Positions 50,437 to 60,390 of a DNA stretch of 64,000 nucleotides are shown piece after piece (within the stretch, counting starts at the first letter, position 1; each line of letters begins with the position of its first letter). Position numbers and translations under genes: made by a program. This DNA is from Acetobacterium sp965140355 (GTDB lineage: Bacteria > Bacillota > Clostridia > Eubacteriales > Eubacteriaceae). Below the pieces are notes generated by a model. That model saw only the letters and a program-made list of their open reading frames with translations. It was not told the DNA's origin and ran no database searches. The stretch is from assembly GCA_965140355.1 (NCBI GenBank), contig OZ223195.1:1-64000 (forward strand). The letters are read 5' to 3'.

Positions 50437-52401
50437 TTAGAAACGGCCAATGTTTCGGGCGGTCATAAACGCTTCGGCGTTAGCACTGGTAATATCGCGG
50501 GAAGCAATGACATCGCCAACCAGGTAATACTCGGGCGCACAGAAATTAAGTGCCAAAGCCTCATCTCGGCGTGGCTTTTGTCCCACAGCATAGATGATAG
50601 TATCGGCTTTTACTACTTTTTCAAGACCATCAACTTCACACACAAGACCATCTTCAATAATTTTTTTGACGTTGGTATTAAATTGAATGTCTAAATCGCG
50701 TTTAAGGATTTCATATTTTAAACCTAACATATGCAGGAAGTTACCGCCATCGTTGATATGATCCGTTAATTCGACGATTTTTACTTTTTTTCCATTGGCA
50801 ATAAGGTGTAAACCCAGTTCAACACCGACCAATCCAGCCCCGATAATGACAGCCTGATCGCCGATTGACTCAATAGCTGTATAGGCATCTTGAGCACAAA
50901 AGACATTGCTGTTTTCAATGCCAGGGATTGGCGGCTTAATCGGTTCTGCACCCATCGCTGCAATAATGATGTCAGGATTAATTTGTTCAGCAATTGCAGG
51001 TGTCATCGGAGTATCTAAGTGAACTTCAATGTTTGAAGTTAAAATTCGTTTTTCCTGTTGATTCAAATAAACATCGAGATTTTTCTTGAAGGCTACGGCT
51101 TCTTCACATCGCAATACCCCGCCGAGGCGATTACTTTTTTCGAATAAAATAACATCATGTCCCCGATCAGCGCAGGTCAATGCCGCTTGCATACCACCAA
51201 TACCACCGCCGGCTATTAAGACTTTCTTTTTTAATGCCGGTGGAATGGCGTATTTCATTTCAAGTTCCCGGCCTGTTTCAGGATTAAGAGCACAATAAGG
51301 TTCACCATTTGTAAGCTCACTCGAAAAACAGGAAAGACAGCGCATACATTTAATAATTTTATCTTCATTACCGCTGCGGAGTTTATTTGGAAAATCTGGA
51401 TCACATAAGAGGCCCCGGGCCATCTCAACAATATCGGCTTTGCCGGAACGGATGATTTCTTCCATCAATTCGGGATCATCTAAAGCGCCGACCGTGGCAA
51501 CTGGAGTGCTGACATGTTTCTTGATTTCAGCGGCATATTTAACATTACAGCCATCTTCGGTAAACATGCTGGGGTGGGTAATTGCGAATACTTCTTCGAC
51601 TTCGTGATTTCCAGCCGATATATGAAGTAAGTTGACGTGACTTTCGAGTTGCTTGGCAATCGCGATTCCATCTTCAATCCCAAATCCACCATCATAACAT
51701 TCCGAACCACTTAAACGAATTTCGATGGGGAAACCGGGACCAACTTCTTTACGAATGGCATCACAGACAGCTATAATTAATCGAGTTCGGTTTTCGACAT
51801 CCGGGCCACCCCATTTATCAGTTCGAGTATTTGTAAGCGGCGATAAAAACTGGTGGAGTAGCCAGCCATGACCGGCATGAACCGTTACCATTCCAAATCC
51901 ACACCGTTTAGCCAGTCCGGCACCTTGGGCGAATTTTTTGATCGTTCGTTCAATGATCTCTTCATCCATGGCTTGAATCGTTCGCCCAGCTAATTCACAT
52001 TCGACCGGACCATAAGCAATGCCCTTTGAAGAGGCGCCAAAAAAAGAAAGATCACGATTGGCAAACATACCGGTATGCTGAAGTTCAAGCGATGCAACGG
52101 CGCCATAGCTCTTAACACCATAGGCGATACGGGAGAGATTATTGCTAATATTGGGGGTGTCAAGGCAAATATGGGTGGCACCTCCACGACCGAGTTCACA
52201 GTCAACGATACCTTCAAAAGAGGTGACGCTGGCAGCGCCACCACGAGCTTTTCGTTCGTAGTAGGCAGTAGCGCCTTCGCTTAGATAACCATCGCCATTT
52301 AGATTCTGGTATCCCGTTGGGGAAGCAAAAATACGATTTCGAAAGAGGGTATTGCCCAAGACAATAGGAGAAAAAAGATTAGGGTATTGACAGTTTTTCA
52401 T
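50437..52401 (-). CDS. Old Yellow Enzyme-type NADH:flavin oxidoreductase / 2-enoate reductase
   Basis: The protein of about 654 residues has an FMN TIM barrel (NLFSPIVLGNTLFRNRIFASP, LQHTGMFAN, VHAGHGWLLHQFLSPLTNTR). Next comes the 4Fe-4S segment with CMRCLSCF and a further Cys in EPYCALNPE, then an FAD/NAD(P)H domain with KVLIAGGGIGGMQAAL and AVIIGAGLVGVELGLHL. This is the layout of 2-enoate reductase, 2,4-dienoyl-CoA reductase and bile-acid or caffeate-type ene-reductases. The substrate is an activated C=C bond, not further resolved. ATG 52401 follows AAAGGAG. Downstream on the same strand from a LysR gene, which probably controls it. Confidence 0.92.
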   Translation of the reverse strand: MKNCQYPNLFSPIVLGNTLFRNRIFASPTGYQNLNGDGYLSEGATAYYERKARGGAASVTSFEGIVDCELGRGGATHICLDTPNISNNLSRIAYGVKSYGAVASLELQHTGMFANRDLSFFGASSKGIAYGPVECELAGRTIQAMDEEIIERTIKKFAQGAGLAKRCGFGMVTVHAGHGWLLHQFLSPLTNTRTDKWGGPDVENRTRLIIAVCDAIRKEVGPGFPIEIRLSGSECYDGGFGIEDGIAIAKQLESHVNLLHISAGNHEVEEVFAITHPSMFTEDGCNVKYAAEIKKHVSTPVATVGALDDPELMEEIIRSGKADIVEMARGLLCDPDFPNKLRSGNEDKIIKCMRCLSCFSSELTNGEPYCALNPETGRELEMKYAIPPALKKKVLIAGGGIGGMQAALTCADRGHDVILFEKSNRLGGVLRCEEAVAFKKNLDVYLNQQEKRILTSNIEVHLDTPMTPAIAEQINPDIIIAAMGAEPIKPPIPGIENSNVFCAQDAYTAIESIGDQAVIIGAGLVGVELGLHLIANGKKVKIVELTDHINDGGNFLHMLGLKYEILKRDLDIQFNTNVKKIIEDGLVCEVDGLEKVVKADTIIYAVGQKPRRDEALALNFCAPEYYLVGDVIASRDITSANAEAFMTARNIGRF

Positions 52402-52562
52402 AACGAACTCCTTTAAAACTATTAATTGATTTTGAAAGATGTCGATTACCACGAGGTTGAATTACAAATGATTTCGTAAAAGCTATCGACTTATCAATTC
52501 TTTTGAGATGATTATACGTCGCGAATCAAAGTGATGTCTAATAGAAAGAAATGATGATGTTA

Positions 52563-53459
52563 TCAGAATAACTTATGAAGATTATCTTGGATTAATTTTG
52601 ATATTTTGGGGACATAAGCATTGCTGTTATTTTTGAGCCAGGACAAATCGATGCAGTCAATGTGGTGGGTGCCTTCCAGCTCGACATAACAAATGTTTTT
52701 AAAGATTTTATCGACGTATCCTTGTGAAAAAAAGGATACGCCGTAATTGGCATTTACTTTTAGGAACATCGATTCACAGGTGGGGACTTCATAGAGAATA
52801 TTCGGTTCATAACCATCAAGTCGGCAGCAATTAAGCATATTTTCATAGCTTTTTTGACCGTAGTCGGAATTAAGCATGATGATTTTTTCGTTGGCTACCG
52901 CTGAAGCTATGATTTTTCCTTTTTGAGCAAAGGGATGACGGTTGCTTACGATGAGCCCTAGCGGTTCGCGACGGATTGGAATTGTTACAACCTCGCTGGA
53001 TTTTTTTAAATCATACGTATAGGCGATCACCATATCCATTGAACGATTAAATAAGGCATCAATGATTTCACGAAAGCTATTTTTTTCAAAATTGAAATTG
53101 AGATTTGGATAATGAGCCTGGATCAAACTGACTAAGGGCTCGATAATGGTCGATTCGATGGGACCAGCATAACCAATATTGATATCCAATTGGCTGCGAA
53201 AATGAATTTCCTGAGTTTTTTTTTCAATTTGGTGATATTGATTAACGAATTCACGGCAGGAGTGATAGAGATAGTCCCCAGCCATGGTTAATTCAAATTT
53301 GTTATTTTGTCGATTGATTAGGATAACACCTAGATCTTCCTCAAGACTGGCAATTTGTTGACTGATTCCAGATTGAGAAATATGGATGCGTTTGGCGGCT
53401 TTGGTAAAACTTTTTTCTTCAACAACATGAAGAAAATATTCAATCTTGCGGATATCCAT
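52563..53459 (-). CDS. LysR-family transcriptional regulator
   Basis: The protein has about 298 residues. The DNA-binding head reads MDIRKIEYFLHVVEEKSFTK, RIHISQSGISQQIASLEEDLG and LINRQNNKFELT. The effector domain starts DINIGYAGPIESTIIEPL. ATG 53459 is preferred because GGGGGTT lies just upstream, while ATG 53471 abuts the stop of the dCMP deaminase gene, which indicates read-through from that gene. The ene-reductase gene lies 160 bp downstream on the same strand and is a plausible target. The effector is unknown. Confidence 0.9.
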   Translation of the reverse strand: MDIRKIEYFLHVVEEKSFTKAAKRIHISQSGISQQIASLEEDLGVILINRQNNKFELTMAGDYLYHSCREFVNQYHQIEKKTQEIHFRSQLDINIGYAGPIESTIIEPLVSLIQAHYPNLNFNFEKNSFREIIDALFNRSMDMVIAYTYDLKKSSEVVTIPIRREPLGLIVSNRHPFAQKGKIIASAVANEKIIMLNSDYGQKSYENMLNCCRLDGYEPNILYEVPTCESMFLKVNANYGVSFFSQGYVDKIFKNICYVELEGTHHIDCIDLSWLKNNSNAYVPKISKLIQDNLHKLF

Positions 53460-53471
53460 TGTAACCCCCAT

Positions 53472-53960
53472 TTATTTATAAAGCGATAAATTAGCAAAGA
53501 AAGATGGGTTTGAAAACTTCTTTAGGGTAATTTGAGCCATGGTCAATAGTTTTTTAGAAACCTTAGTGGCTTCACTATTTGGATATTTATCTTCTAGATA
53601 GATCACTTTTTTTATTCCGGCCTGAATAATAGCCTTGGCACATTCATTGCAGGGAAAACAAGTGACGTAAAGAATTGAATCTGCCAGCGAGCGGCCATCA
53701 GAATTAAGAATAGCGTTTAACTCCGCATGACAGACATAGGCATATTTGGTCTCCTCAAAACCTCCTTCTCGTTCCCAGGGAAGCTGATCGTCACTGCATC
53801 CTTTAGGCATCCCGTTGTAACCAGTTGATAGGATAATATTGTTACCATTTATAATACAGGCACCAACCTGTGTATTGGGGTCTTTACTTCGTTGCGCGGA
53901 TAAGAGGGCAATTCCCATAAAATATTCTTCCCAAGTTAAATAATCATGTCGTTTCATCAC
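53472..53960 (-). CDS. dCMP deaminase family protein (ComEB-like)
   Basis: The 162-residue zinc deaminase has MGIALLSAQRSKDPNTQVGA, HAELNAIL (His zinc ligand and catalytic Glu) and TCFPCNECAKAII (two Cys zinc ligands), the signature of deoxycytidylate deaminases. It converts dCMP to dUMP for dTMP synthesis. The stop is one base before the LysR start, and both lie on the minus strand. No comEA or comEC is adjacent. Confidence 0.9.
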   Translation of the reverse strand: MMKRHDYLTWEEYFMGIALLSAQRSKDPNTQVGACIINGNNIILSTGYNGMPKGCSDDQLPWEREGGFEETKYAYVCHAELNAILNSDGRSLADSILYVTCFPCNECAKAIIQAGIKKVIYLEDKYPNSEATKVSKKLLTMAQITLKKFSNPSFFANLSLYK

Positions 53961-54148
53961 ATTCTCCGTTTTTTTCTTTTATTTTATCATAATTTTATAA
54001 AAAAAGTGACTACTCATTGTGATAATTATCATAATAAGATTAACTATCCGAGGTTGATTTGAAAGTCTTTTTCGATCGATAACTTAAATAAAAAGGTTTA
54101 TTATTAATTAAAGGGGGTATATTAATTTTAACAAGGAGGTAGTAGCTT

Positions 54149-55021
54149 ATGAAATTTAGAGAATTTACGGTAAATAACCATTCAACCAGAGAATTTCTTG
54201 ACGAATCTTTGGCGGAAAAAGAACTTAATAAAATTAAAACATATTTAGATGAAGTTAATAATACAATTGGAAAAGAAAAAGGTTTTGCTTTTGTGCTCAT
54301 GAAAAATGGCGACGCAGTTTACAAACTCTTAGAAGGAATTGGCGGATATAATGGATTGATGATAAAAAGCCCGCATTACATCGGATTGCAAATGGATAAG
54401 TTAGACCACGAAATGGGACTTTTAGGTGGATTTTATATGCAATCGATGGTTAAGAAAATTTATGATTTAGACCTAGATAGTTGCTGGGTTACGTTAAAAG
54501 AAATTACGCCTGAGCAGGAAAACATGCTGTTAGAAGGACGAAAAGGAATCATTCAACATCTTCTCGCTTTTGGAAAGGCTGAAAAAGAAGCGGAAAATAG
54601 TGATCGACATACGACAATTATCAATTGTGATTCTAAATATGAACAGAATCCTTATGGACTTACGGTTATTACCACTGATGAAACACGTGAATCTGTCATC
54701 GATACGATTTTTCTTCACAATTGGGGTAATCCAGCACCGTTTTCAGAAATGCAAAAAAGAGGTGTTTTAGATTTGCTTTATTATGTGAGAAATTCCCCTT
54801 CTTATCAGAATACGCAGCCTTGTCGTCTGATTCTTAAAGATGGGTATGCTGAACTAGCAGTGATTAATCCCGAAAATGAAGGTAATTATGTTGATGCCGG
54901 GGTGATGCTGTTTATGCTTGAAGGCTTAGCAAAAGAACTGAGTTTTCCATCGAATTGGCATTATATTGATGATGCGTCTGGAAATAAAGACTATCGTTTG
55001 GTGGCTCATTTCGAGCTATAA
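54149..55021 (+). CDS. Nitroreductase-fold protein (TM1586-like)
   Basis: The 290-residue protein resembles the putative nitroreductase TM1586 family, with two fused nitroreductase-like halves. The first half has HSTREFLDESL, YNGLMIKSPHYIGLQMDK and GGFYMQSMVKKIYDLDLDSCWVTL (positions about 95-118). The second has RGVLDLLYYVRNSPSYQNTQPCRLI and DAGVMLFMLEGLAKEL. FMN-dependent reduction is known for the wider family, but the substrate is open. AAGGAGG precedes the ATG. It is a single transcription unit ending at a strong terminator (55065). Confidence 0.75.
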   Translation: MKFREFTVNNHSTREFLDESLAEKELNKIKTYLDEVNNTIGKEKGFAFVLMKNGDAVYKLLEGIGGYNGLMIKSPHYIGLQMDKLDHEMGLLGGFYMQSMVKKIYDLDLDSCWVTLKEITPEQENMLLEGRKGIIQHLLAFGKAEKEAENSDRHTTIINCDSKYEQNPYGLTVITTDETRESVIDTIFLHNWGNPAPFSEMQKRGVLDLLYYVRNSPSYQNTQPCRLILKDGYAELAVINPENEGNYVDAGVMLFMLEGLAKELSFPSNWHYIDDASGNKDYRLVAHFEL

Positions 55022-55064
55022 TAATAAAATGAGACGATCGTTTTAGGGATGAAAAATATTCTTT

Positions 55065-55114
55065 AAAAAGGGTTTTTTGCAGTCGAAGTATCGATGCAAA
55101 AACCCTTTTTTAGT
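55065..55114 (+). terminator. Strong terminator after the nitroreductase-like gene
   Basis: AAAAAGGG and the adjoining bases to 55081 pair with 55095-55111 over about 16 bp with one bulge. The right arm merges into a T run. Confidence 0.88.
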
Positions 55115-55211
55115 TAGTATTGGCAATGTTTAGTAAGATGATCAAGTTATAACGATATCAATTAGACGCGATGATTGTTATATTCCTAGAATCTTTAGGT
55201 GAACGCTGTTC

Positions 55212-55240
55212 TTGTTATTATCTCACTTTTCCATTATAAT
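55212..55240 (+). promoter_or_regulatory. Promoter of recQ
   Basis: TTGTTA (55212-55217) and TATAAT (55235-55240) are 17 bp apart, 124 bp before the coding start. Confidence 0.65.
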
Positions 55241-55363
55241 TATTAAAACAATTATAATGCTTCTAGCGAGAATGACAGCTATGGCATGATTGTGAACCTG
55301 TTGGTCGAATTATTGGTATTTTCGGAATTACTGTGGTGATATTAAAATTGCAGGAGGCTCATA

Positions 55364-57580
55364 TTGGCGTTAACAGAAAAACTCAATCAGTATTTTGGTT
55401 ACGATACATTTAAAGACGGTCAGGAAAAGATTATAAATGCTGCCTTAAAGGGTCAGGATGTTTTGGGAATTATGCCAACGGGGGGAGGGAAATCATTATG
55501 TTACCAACTTCCGGCGATTGCGATGAAAGGGCTTACCGTGGTTATCTCACCGCTGATTTCACTCATGAAAGACCAGGTTGATGCCCTTGAAGAAATGGGG
55601 GTCCCGGCTACTTTTTTAAATAGCAGTCTTGATGATGCGACCTATCAAAAACGGATCGAAGGCATTCGCACCAATCATTATAAACTTTTATATATTGCGC
55701 CTGAACGTCTTTGTGCGCCATTATTTTTAGATTTAGTTCAAGAACTCGATATTTCCATGGTAGCTGTTGATGAAGCTCATTGTATCAGCCAATGGGGACA
55801 TGATTTTCGGCCACACTATAAAGAAATTCCAGGTTTTATTAAAAACATTTCACCGCGGCCGGTGGTGGCTGCTTACACGGCTACTGCGACAACAAAAGTA
55901 ATTCAGGAAATTAAAGAATTACTGGCACTACAAACGCCAGTTGAATCGATTATTGGATTTGATCGACCTAATTTGTTTTATCAGGTTATAAAAACTGGTG
56001 ATAAATTTGCTTATGTCAGAAATACGATCACTAAAAAATTCCCTGGACAGTCCGGGATTATTTATTGTGCTACCCGAAAAACAGTCGAAAGTCTAACAGA
56101 AAAACTAAAAAATACGGGGTTACTAATCGGAGCCTATCATGGCGGGATGAGTTCTGAAAATCGGGAACAGAGTCAACAAGATTTTATCAATGATCGTATT
56201 CCGATTATCGTTGCGACGAATGCTTTTGGGATGGGAATCAACAAACCGGATGTCCGTTTTATTATCCATTTTAACATGCCTCAAAATATGGAGGCTTACT
56301 ATCAGGAAGCTGGCCGCGGCGGTCGGGATGGTGAAAGCTGTGATTGTACAATTTTGTATTCGCCAGCGGACATTGTTAGACAAAAACAACTGATCCAACT
56401 TAATCAGACATCGCCGGAACGGGAAAAATTGCTTTTTGAAAATTTACAATATTTGGTCGATTATTGCCATACCAATGATTGTTTAAGAAAAAAAATTCTC
56501 CAATATTTTGGAGAATCAGCCGGATATGAACGGTGCGACAATTGCGGTAACTGTCTTGGTGAGGCGGAAATGGTGGATATTAGTTTGGAGGCACAAAAGG
56601 TCCTTTCTTGCATTTATCGAATGAAAAACCGCTATGGTTTAAATATGGTTATTTCAGTGCTTCGGGGTTCAAAAAATAAAAAAATTATCGCCCTTCAATT
56701 AGACAAATTATCGACGTATGGTATTATGAAAGACCATACGTTAGAAAGCCTCCGGGAGATTATTATGACTCTGGTGGCAAAGGGTTATATTATGGTTACT
56801 GCCGACGAATATCCGGTACTCAAATTAACGGCGACAGCTGGCAAAGTATTAAAAGGTGATGAAAAAGTTTATCATAAAAAACATTTGCTGGAAATAAAAA
56901 TGGTTAAAACAAAAGCAGTGGGGAAACAGGGTTTGCCAGTTGATTATGACGAAGCAATGTTTTCAGAATTAAGGAGCTTGCGACAAACAATCGCGCAAGA
57001 AAAAAAACTTCCGCCTTATGTCATTTTTCATGATGCCACGTTAAAGGAAATGGCAGCTTATTTTCCGATGGATGAAAATGAATTTCTTAAAATAAATGGT
57101 GTTGGTCAAACTCGTTATGATCATTATGGGGAAGCTTTTATTGATACGATTAAACGTTATGCTGAAAATAATCCCATAAAAATCAGAACCCGCCTCGCGG
57201 TTGAGGCGTCTTTTAACGCGAAGACCGTCGAAAAAAATGAAGACGACGCAGTTATCGATAAAATAAGCACAGAGAAGGGGGAAAAAACACCATCACATGA
57301 AATTACCTATGAGTTGTTCATTCATGGTCAACCCATTTCAGAAATTGCCAATCAGCGATCGCTGACCGTAAACACCGTACTTGGGCATTTAATCCGTTGT
57401 GATGAAGAAGGAAAAACGGTCAATTGGGCCGGTTTGGTTACTGAGGATAAAGAAGTGCAGATTATTAATGCCATTGGAACTGTAGGGATTGAAGGATTAA
57501 AACCAATTAAGGAAATTTTGCCAGAAACCTGTAGTTATGAGGATATTAAGATTGTCATTCATAAAAACGGCTTAAGATAA
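55364..57580 (+). CDS. recQ: ATP-dependent DNA helicase RecQ
   Basis: The 738-residue helicase has motif I GIMPTGGGKSLCYQLPA, motif II VDEAHCISQWGHDFR, the aromatic-rich loop, motif III YTATAT, motif VI YYQEAGRGGRDGE and the RecQ zinc module (CLRKK ... CDNCGNC). The RQC winged helix follows. The HRDC domain (DATLKEMAAYFP, INGVGQTRYDHYGE) and a C-terminal helix-turn-helix (YELFIHGQPISEIANQRSLT) complete the protein, a layout longer than E. coli RecQ but common in Firmicutes. It unwinds DNA in recombination repair. TTG 55364 is 6 nt from AGGAGG. The TraX-like gene follows after 86 bp. Confidence 0.95.
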   Translation: MALTEKLNQYFGYDTFKDGQEKIINAALKGQDVLGIMPTGGGKSLCYQLPAIAMKGLTVVISPLISLMKDQVDALEEMGVPATFLNSSLDDATYQKRIEGIRTNHYKLLYIAPERLCAPLFLDLVQELDISMVAVDEAHCISQWGHDFRPHYKEIPGFIKNISPRPVVAAYTATATTKVIQEIKELLALQTPVESIIGFDRPNLFYQVIKTGDKFAYVRNTITKKFPGQSGIIYCATRKTVESLTEKLKNTGLLIGAYHGGMSSENREQSQQDFINDRIPIIVATNAFGMGINKPDVRFIIHFNMPQNMEAYYQEAGRGGRDGESCDCTILYSPADIVRQKQLIQLNQTSPEREKLLFENLQYLVDYCHTNDCLRKKILQYFGESAGYERCDNCGNCLGEAEMVDISLEAQKVLSCIYRMKNRYGLNMVISVLRGSKNKKIIALQLDKLSTYGIMKDHTLESLREIIMTLVAKGYIMVTADEYPVLKLTATAGKVLKGDEKVYHKKHLLEIKMVKTKAVGKQGLPVDYDEAMFSELRSLRQTIAQEKKLPPYVIFHDATLKEMAAYFPMDENEFLKINGVGQTRYDHYGEAFIDTIKRYAENNPIKIRTRLAVEASFNAKTVEKNEDDAVIDKISTEKGEKTPSHEITYELFIHGQPISEIANQRSLTVNTVLGHLIRCDEEGKTVNWAGLVTEDKEVQIINAIGTVGIEGLKPIKEILPETCSYEDIKIVIHKNGLR

Positions 57581-57666
57581 TGTTTAGCCAAAAGCTCAAA
57601 CTATAATTCTTCGGTCAAATTTTTCAATTATATTGAAAATATCAGCAACAAAAAGGAGAATAAACG

Positions 57667-58440
57667 ATGTCATCAACAGCATTAAAACTAGTCGCACTGA
57701 TTCTAATGTTCTTCGACCATGTAGGACAATTTATTCCGGGAACACCTCTTTGGTTTCACTGGATAGGTCGAATTTCGGCTCCGCTCTTTATGTTTTGTAT
57801 GGCTTGGGGATTTTATTATACCCACGACCGAAAAAAATATCTGATTCGAATGTACCTCTTTGGGTTTGGAATGGCTTTTATCGATATTATATGCAATAAT
57901 ATCATCACTGATCCGATTGCACTGATTTCCAATAATATCTTTGTTACGCTTTTTTTAGTCGGTGTAATTATCTGGCTCATTGAAATAGCAAAAACCGATA
58001 AGAAAAAAGGATTTCTTTATATAATCCTGTTTTTAGCATATCAAGTTTTATCGAGTATACTATGTGTTGTTGCCGCACATGCTTTTCCAATCAATGGAAT
58101 TTATGGTTTTGTTGGAGCCATCACAGCTGATCTGATATTCAATGAAGGAAGTTTTGTTTTTGTTTTTTTAGGGGTACTGATTTATTTTAATCGAATAAAC
58201 AAACGAAATCTAATATTAGCTTATGGTCTTTTTACATTGGGATTTATGTCATTGGAATGGTCAATGAGTCCGCAACTGACCGCCCTTCTATTTAGTAATT
58301 ATCAATGGATGATGATTGCGGTACTGCCATTGATGTTGGCGTACAATGGACAAAAAGGAAAAGGTTTAAAATACTTTTTTTATTTTTTTTATCCAATTCA
58401 TATTGTGATATTGTTTTTTATTGGTAATTACTTTTTTTAA
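57667..58440 (+). CDS. TraX-like membrane protein
   Basis: The 257-residue protein has about eight membrane helices. The opening LKLVALILMFFDHVGQFIPG, WIGRISAPLFMFCMAWGFYYT and the closing FYFFYPIHIVILFFIGNYFF match the TraX family, which acetylates F-pilin in conjugative plasmids and is widespread as a chromosomal protein of unknown substrate. The FDH and YP-H motifs are typical of the wider acyltransferase-3-like membrane enzymes. AAAAGGAG precedes the ATG. No conjugation genes are nearby, so an envelope modification role is more likely. Confidence 0.8.
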   Translation: MSSTALKLVALILMFFDHVGQFIPGTPLWFHWIGRISAPLFMFCMAWGFYYTHDRKKYLIRMYLFGFGMAFIDIICNNIITDPIALISNNIFVTLFLVGVIIWLIEIAKTDKKKGFLYIILFLAYQVLSSILCVVAAHAFPINGIYGFVGAITADLIFNEGSFVFVFLGVLIYFNRINKRNLILAYGLFTLGFMSLEWSMSPQLTALLFSNYQWMMIAVLPLMLAYNGQKGKGLKYFFYFFYPIHIVILFFIGNYFF

Positions 58441-58542
58441 AATTAACGCTATTGAAAAAATGAATAAAGACAATAAGTGTGGTTATCATCCCAGTTATTG
58501 TTAATTAAATTGAAAAACTAAAAAGCTTTTAATAGGAGAACT

Positions 58543-59313
58543 ATGGAAACTGAATTATTTAATCTAAATGCTTATTTTGAACGGATTCATTATCGGGGGG
58601 AAAACAAAGTATCTGCCGAAACCTTAAAGCAACTTCATATTGCTCACGTAATGAATGTGCCTTTTGAAAATCTGGATGTGTTTCACAAAAAAACGATTTC
58701 TCTGGAAGTAGAAGACCTATTTCAGAAAATCGTCATCAATCATCGTGGTGGTTATTGCTTTGAAATGAATGGCTTGTTTGCTGCAGTTTTGGAAAAAATG
58801 GGATTTAAAGTAAAAAAACATTTAGCTCGGGTTTGGAATAACGGTTTTGAAAATTCCGGGAAAACGCACAAGGTTCTACTCGTCGAAGCCGATGATCAAA
58901 TTTGGCTTTGCGATGTTGGGTTTGGTGGAAATGGTCTCGTTGCCCCGATTTTATTTAAAGATGGGTTGGAACAGGAGTATTATTCACGAACACACCGAAT
59001 TAAAAAGGATGTTAAATATGGTTATCTTTTAGAATTTAAGATTAATGATAGTTTTGTGCCGATCTACGCATTTACTTTAGAAGAGTGCTGTCCTGCGGAT
59101 TATCTGATTGCTAATCATTATACAGCTACTCACCCGGCGTCTTTTTTTACCCAAGTGATGATGTGTTCGCTTGCCACAGAAGAGGGGCGGATTACCTATC
59201 TCGATGGGGTGTTAAAGATTGTCACTAAAGACTCAAGTGAGGAGAAAGTTATCGATAATCGCGATGAAATTCAAACGGTATTGGCGAAGTATTTTGGACT
59301 TTTAGCGATTTGA
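58543..59313 (+). CDS. Arylamine N-acetyltransferase
   Basis: The 256-residue protein carries the NAT triad. The Cys is in NHRGGYCFEMNGLF, the His in KTHKVLLVEADDQIWLCDVGF, and the Asp in the same segment. Other conserved motifs are VPFENLDV near residue 40 and NHYTATHPASFF near residue 190. The enzyme moves an acetyl group from acetyl-CoA to arylamines, hydrazines or related amines. In bacteria some members act in antibiotic or lipid pathways. AGGAG precedes the ATG. It is a single gene with a terminator at 59345. Confidence 0.9.
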   Translation: METELFNLNAYFERIHYRGENKVSAETLKQLHIAHVMNVPFENLDVFHKKTISLEVEDLFQKIVINHRGGYCFEMNGLFAAVLEKMGFKVKKHLARVWNNGFENSGKTHKVLLVEADDQIWLCDVGFGGNGLVAPILFKDGLEQEYYSRTHRIKKDVKYGYLLEFKINDSFVPIYAFTLEECCPADYLIANHYTATHPASFFTQVMMCSLATEEGRITYLDGVLKIVTKDSSEEKVIDNRDEIQTVLAKYFGLLAI

Positions 59314-59344
59314 CAACTTTCGATTTAATCTTGATGCATTAAAA

Positions 59345-59376
59345 AACTGACTAAGGTTTTATTACCTTAGTCGGTT
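59345..59376 (+). terminator. Terminator of the N-acetyltransferase gene
   Basis: AACTGACTAAGGT (59345-59357) pairs with 59364-59376 around a 6-nt loop (one G-T pair). Flanking A and T bases suggest bidirectional action. Confidence 0.75.
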
Positions 59377-59787
59377 AAAAAAGTTTATCACTAAAATCAT
59401 TTCTACCTCGCCAGCAGCAGTTGATCAACAGCGTTAATTTTATAAGATGGGACTATTATATCGAACCTATTACCGTAAATATAGGAACCCCTATCACCAC
59501 GTTTAAGGATAACGTAATGATAGTGTAGAAAAAACATTGTATCCTAAGCTGAGCCGATTTCATAAAAAAACTGAGCGTTTATTACGTTCGGAACTAAATC
59601 GCATTGACAAAATGATTGGTTTTGATTAGAATAGATTTAGAGAAAAGTAGGGTATAGAGTAATATTGTGGATCTTAACGATATTGCTCTATTTTTATATC
59701 TGTTTTAAAAGGCGGCAAATAAATTGATAACAATTAAAGTGAGAAGTCATTTAATCGTTTGAATTGTCGGAAAGAGGAAAAGAGAAA
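59377..59787. other. Intergenic region with a possible coding relic
   Basis: The 411-bp gap before the lipoprotein gene includes the relic frame at 59513-59629 and otherwise shows no open frame with a ribosome site. Confidence 0.5.
59513..59629 (+). pseudogene. Possible gene relic, unrecognised family
   Basis: The frame between stops at 59510 and 59627 reads RNDSVEKTLYPKLSRFHKKT and then ERLLRSELNRIDKMIGFD. The charged helical composition looks like the C-terminal end of a protein. No start codon with a ribosome site is present. The family is unknown and it may be chance. Confidence 0.3.
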
Positions 59788-60336
59788 ATGAATAAAAGAA
59801 TATCAAAAAAATTTTTAGTTGGGAGTCTACTTATTGTTAGCTTGATTCTTGTCGTTTCAGGTTGCGGAAAAAAAGAGGTCAGTACGGACCCGTTAAATTT
59901 ATATAATAAAGTTCAACTGGGAATGCTTAAGGAAGATACTGAAAAAGTATTGGAAGTAGAACCGGTAACTAAAGGTAAAGGCTTTAACTATGTTGATGAA
60001 AATACTGGATACGGTGTTACTGTGGATTATGATGAGAATAGTTTGGTTGTATTTAAGGCTCTTTTTGTACCAGATAATTCTTATCTTGATGGTCTAAGTC
60101 GCGGAACTGTTACTGCAGAGCAGGTTAATTCGCTTAGTGAAGGGATGAGTTATGACGAGGTACAGGCAGCGTTAGGTGGCGTAGAAGGGATCGAAGTTAA
60201 TTGTGCTAAAAACAAAAAGGATGAAGCGAATCCTTACAGTGTGATGGCTTGGGTAAATCCTGATCACTCTGTGGCTTATATAACATTTTTAGGAATAAAA
60301 GGAACCGTAAAAACTTTTGAATTTCGGCAACCTTAA
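59788..60336 (+). CDS. Secreted lipoprotein with BLIP/SmpA-like repeats
   Basis: The protein of about 182 residues has a lipoprotein signal (FLVGSLLIVSLILVVSGCGK, Cys in SGCGK). It has two similar domains: YNKVQLGMLKEDTEKVLE and VNSLSEGMSYDEVQAALGG each open a helix-loop of the BLIP/SmpA-OmlA (DUF3862-like) type. The role is probably protein binding at the cell surface. ATG 59788 follows GAGGAAAAGAG and gives a proper signal peptide. It ends at a bidirectional terminator before the convergent DHH gene. Confidence 0.75.
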   Translation: MNKRISKKFLVGSLLIVSLILVVSGCGKKEVSTDPLNLYNKVQLGMLKEDTEKVLEVEPVTKGKGFNYVDENTGYGVTVDYDENSLVVFKALFVPDNSYLDGLSRGTVTAEQVNSLSEGMSYDEVQAALGGVEGIEVNCAKNKKDEANPYSVMAWVNPDHSVAYITFLGIKGTVKTFEFRQP

Positions 60337-60340
60337 ATAA

Positions 60341-60390
60341 AAAAAAACAACCACTACGATGGCAATGCCTCTACAGTGGTTGTTTTTTTT
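60341..60390. terminator. Bidirectional terminator
   Basis: CAACCACT (60348-60355) pairs with AGTGGTTG (60375-60382), extended by flanking A and T runs, so both strands have a T tract. It overlaps the DHH gene stop. Confidence 0.88.

Larger units (their letters stand above)
55022..55363. other. Intergenic region upstream of recQ
   Basis: The 342-bp gap holds the terminator at 55065-55114 and the recQ promoter at 55212-55240. A perfect inverted repeat of 9 bp (55233-55241 with 55250-55258) overlaps the -10 region and may be an operator. Confidence 0.6.
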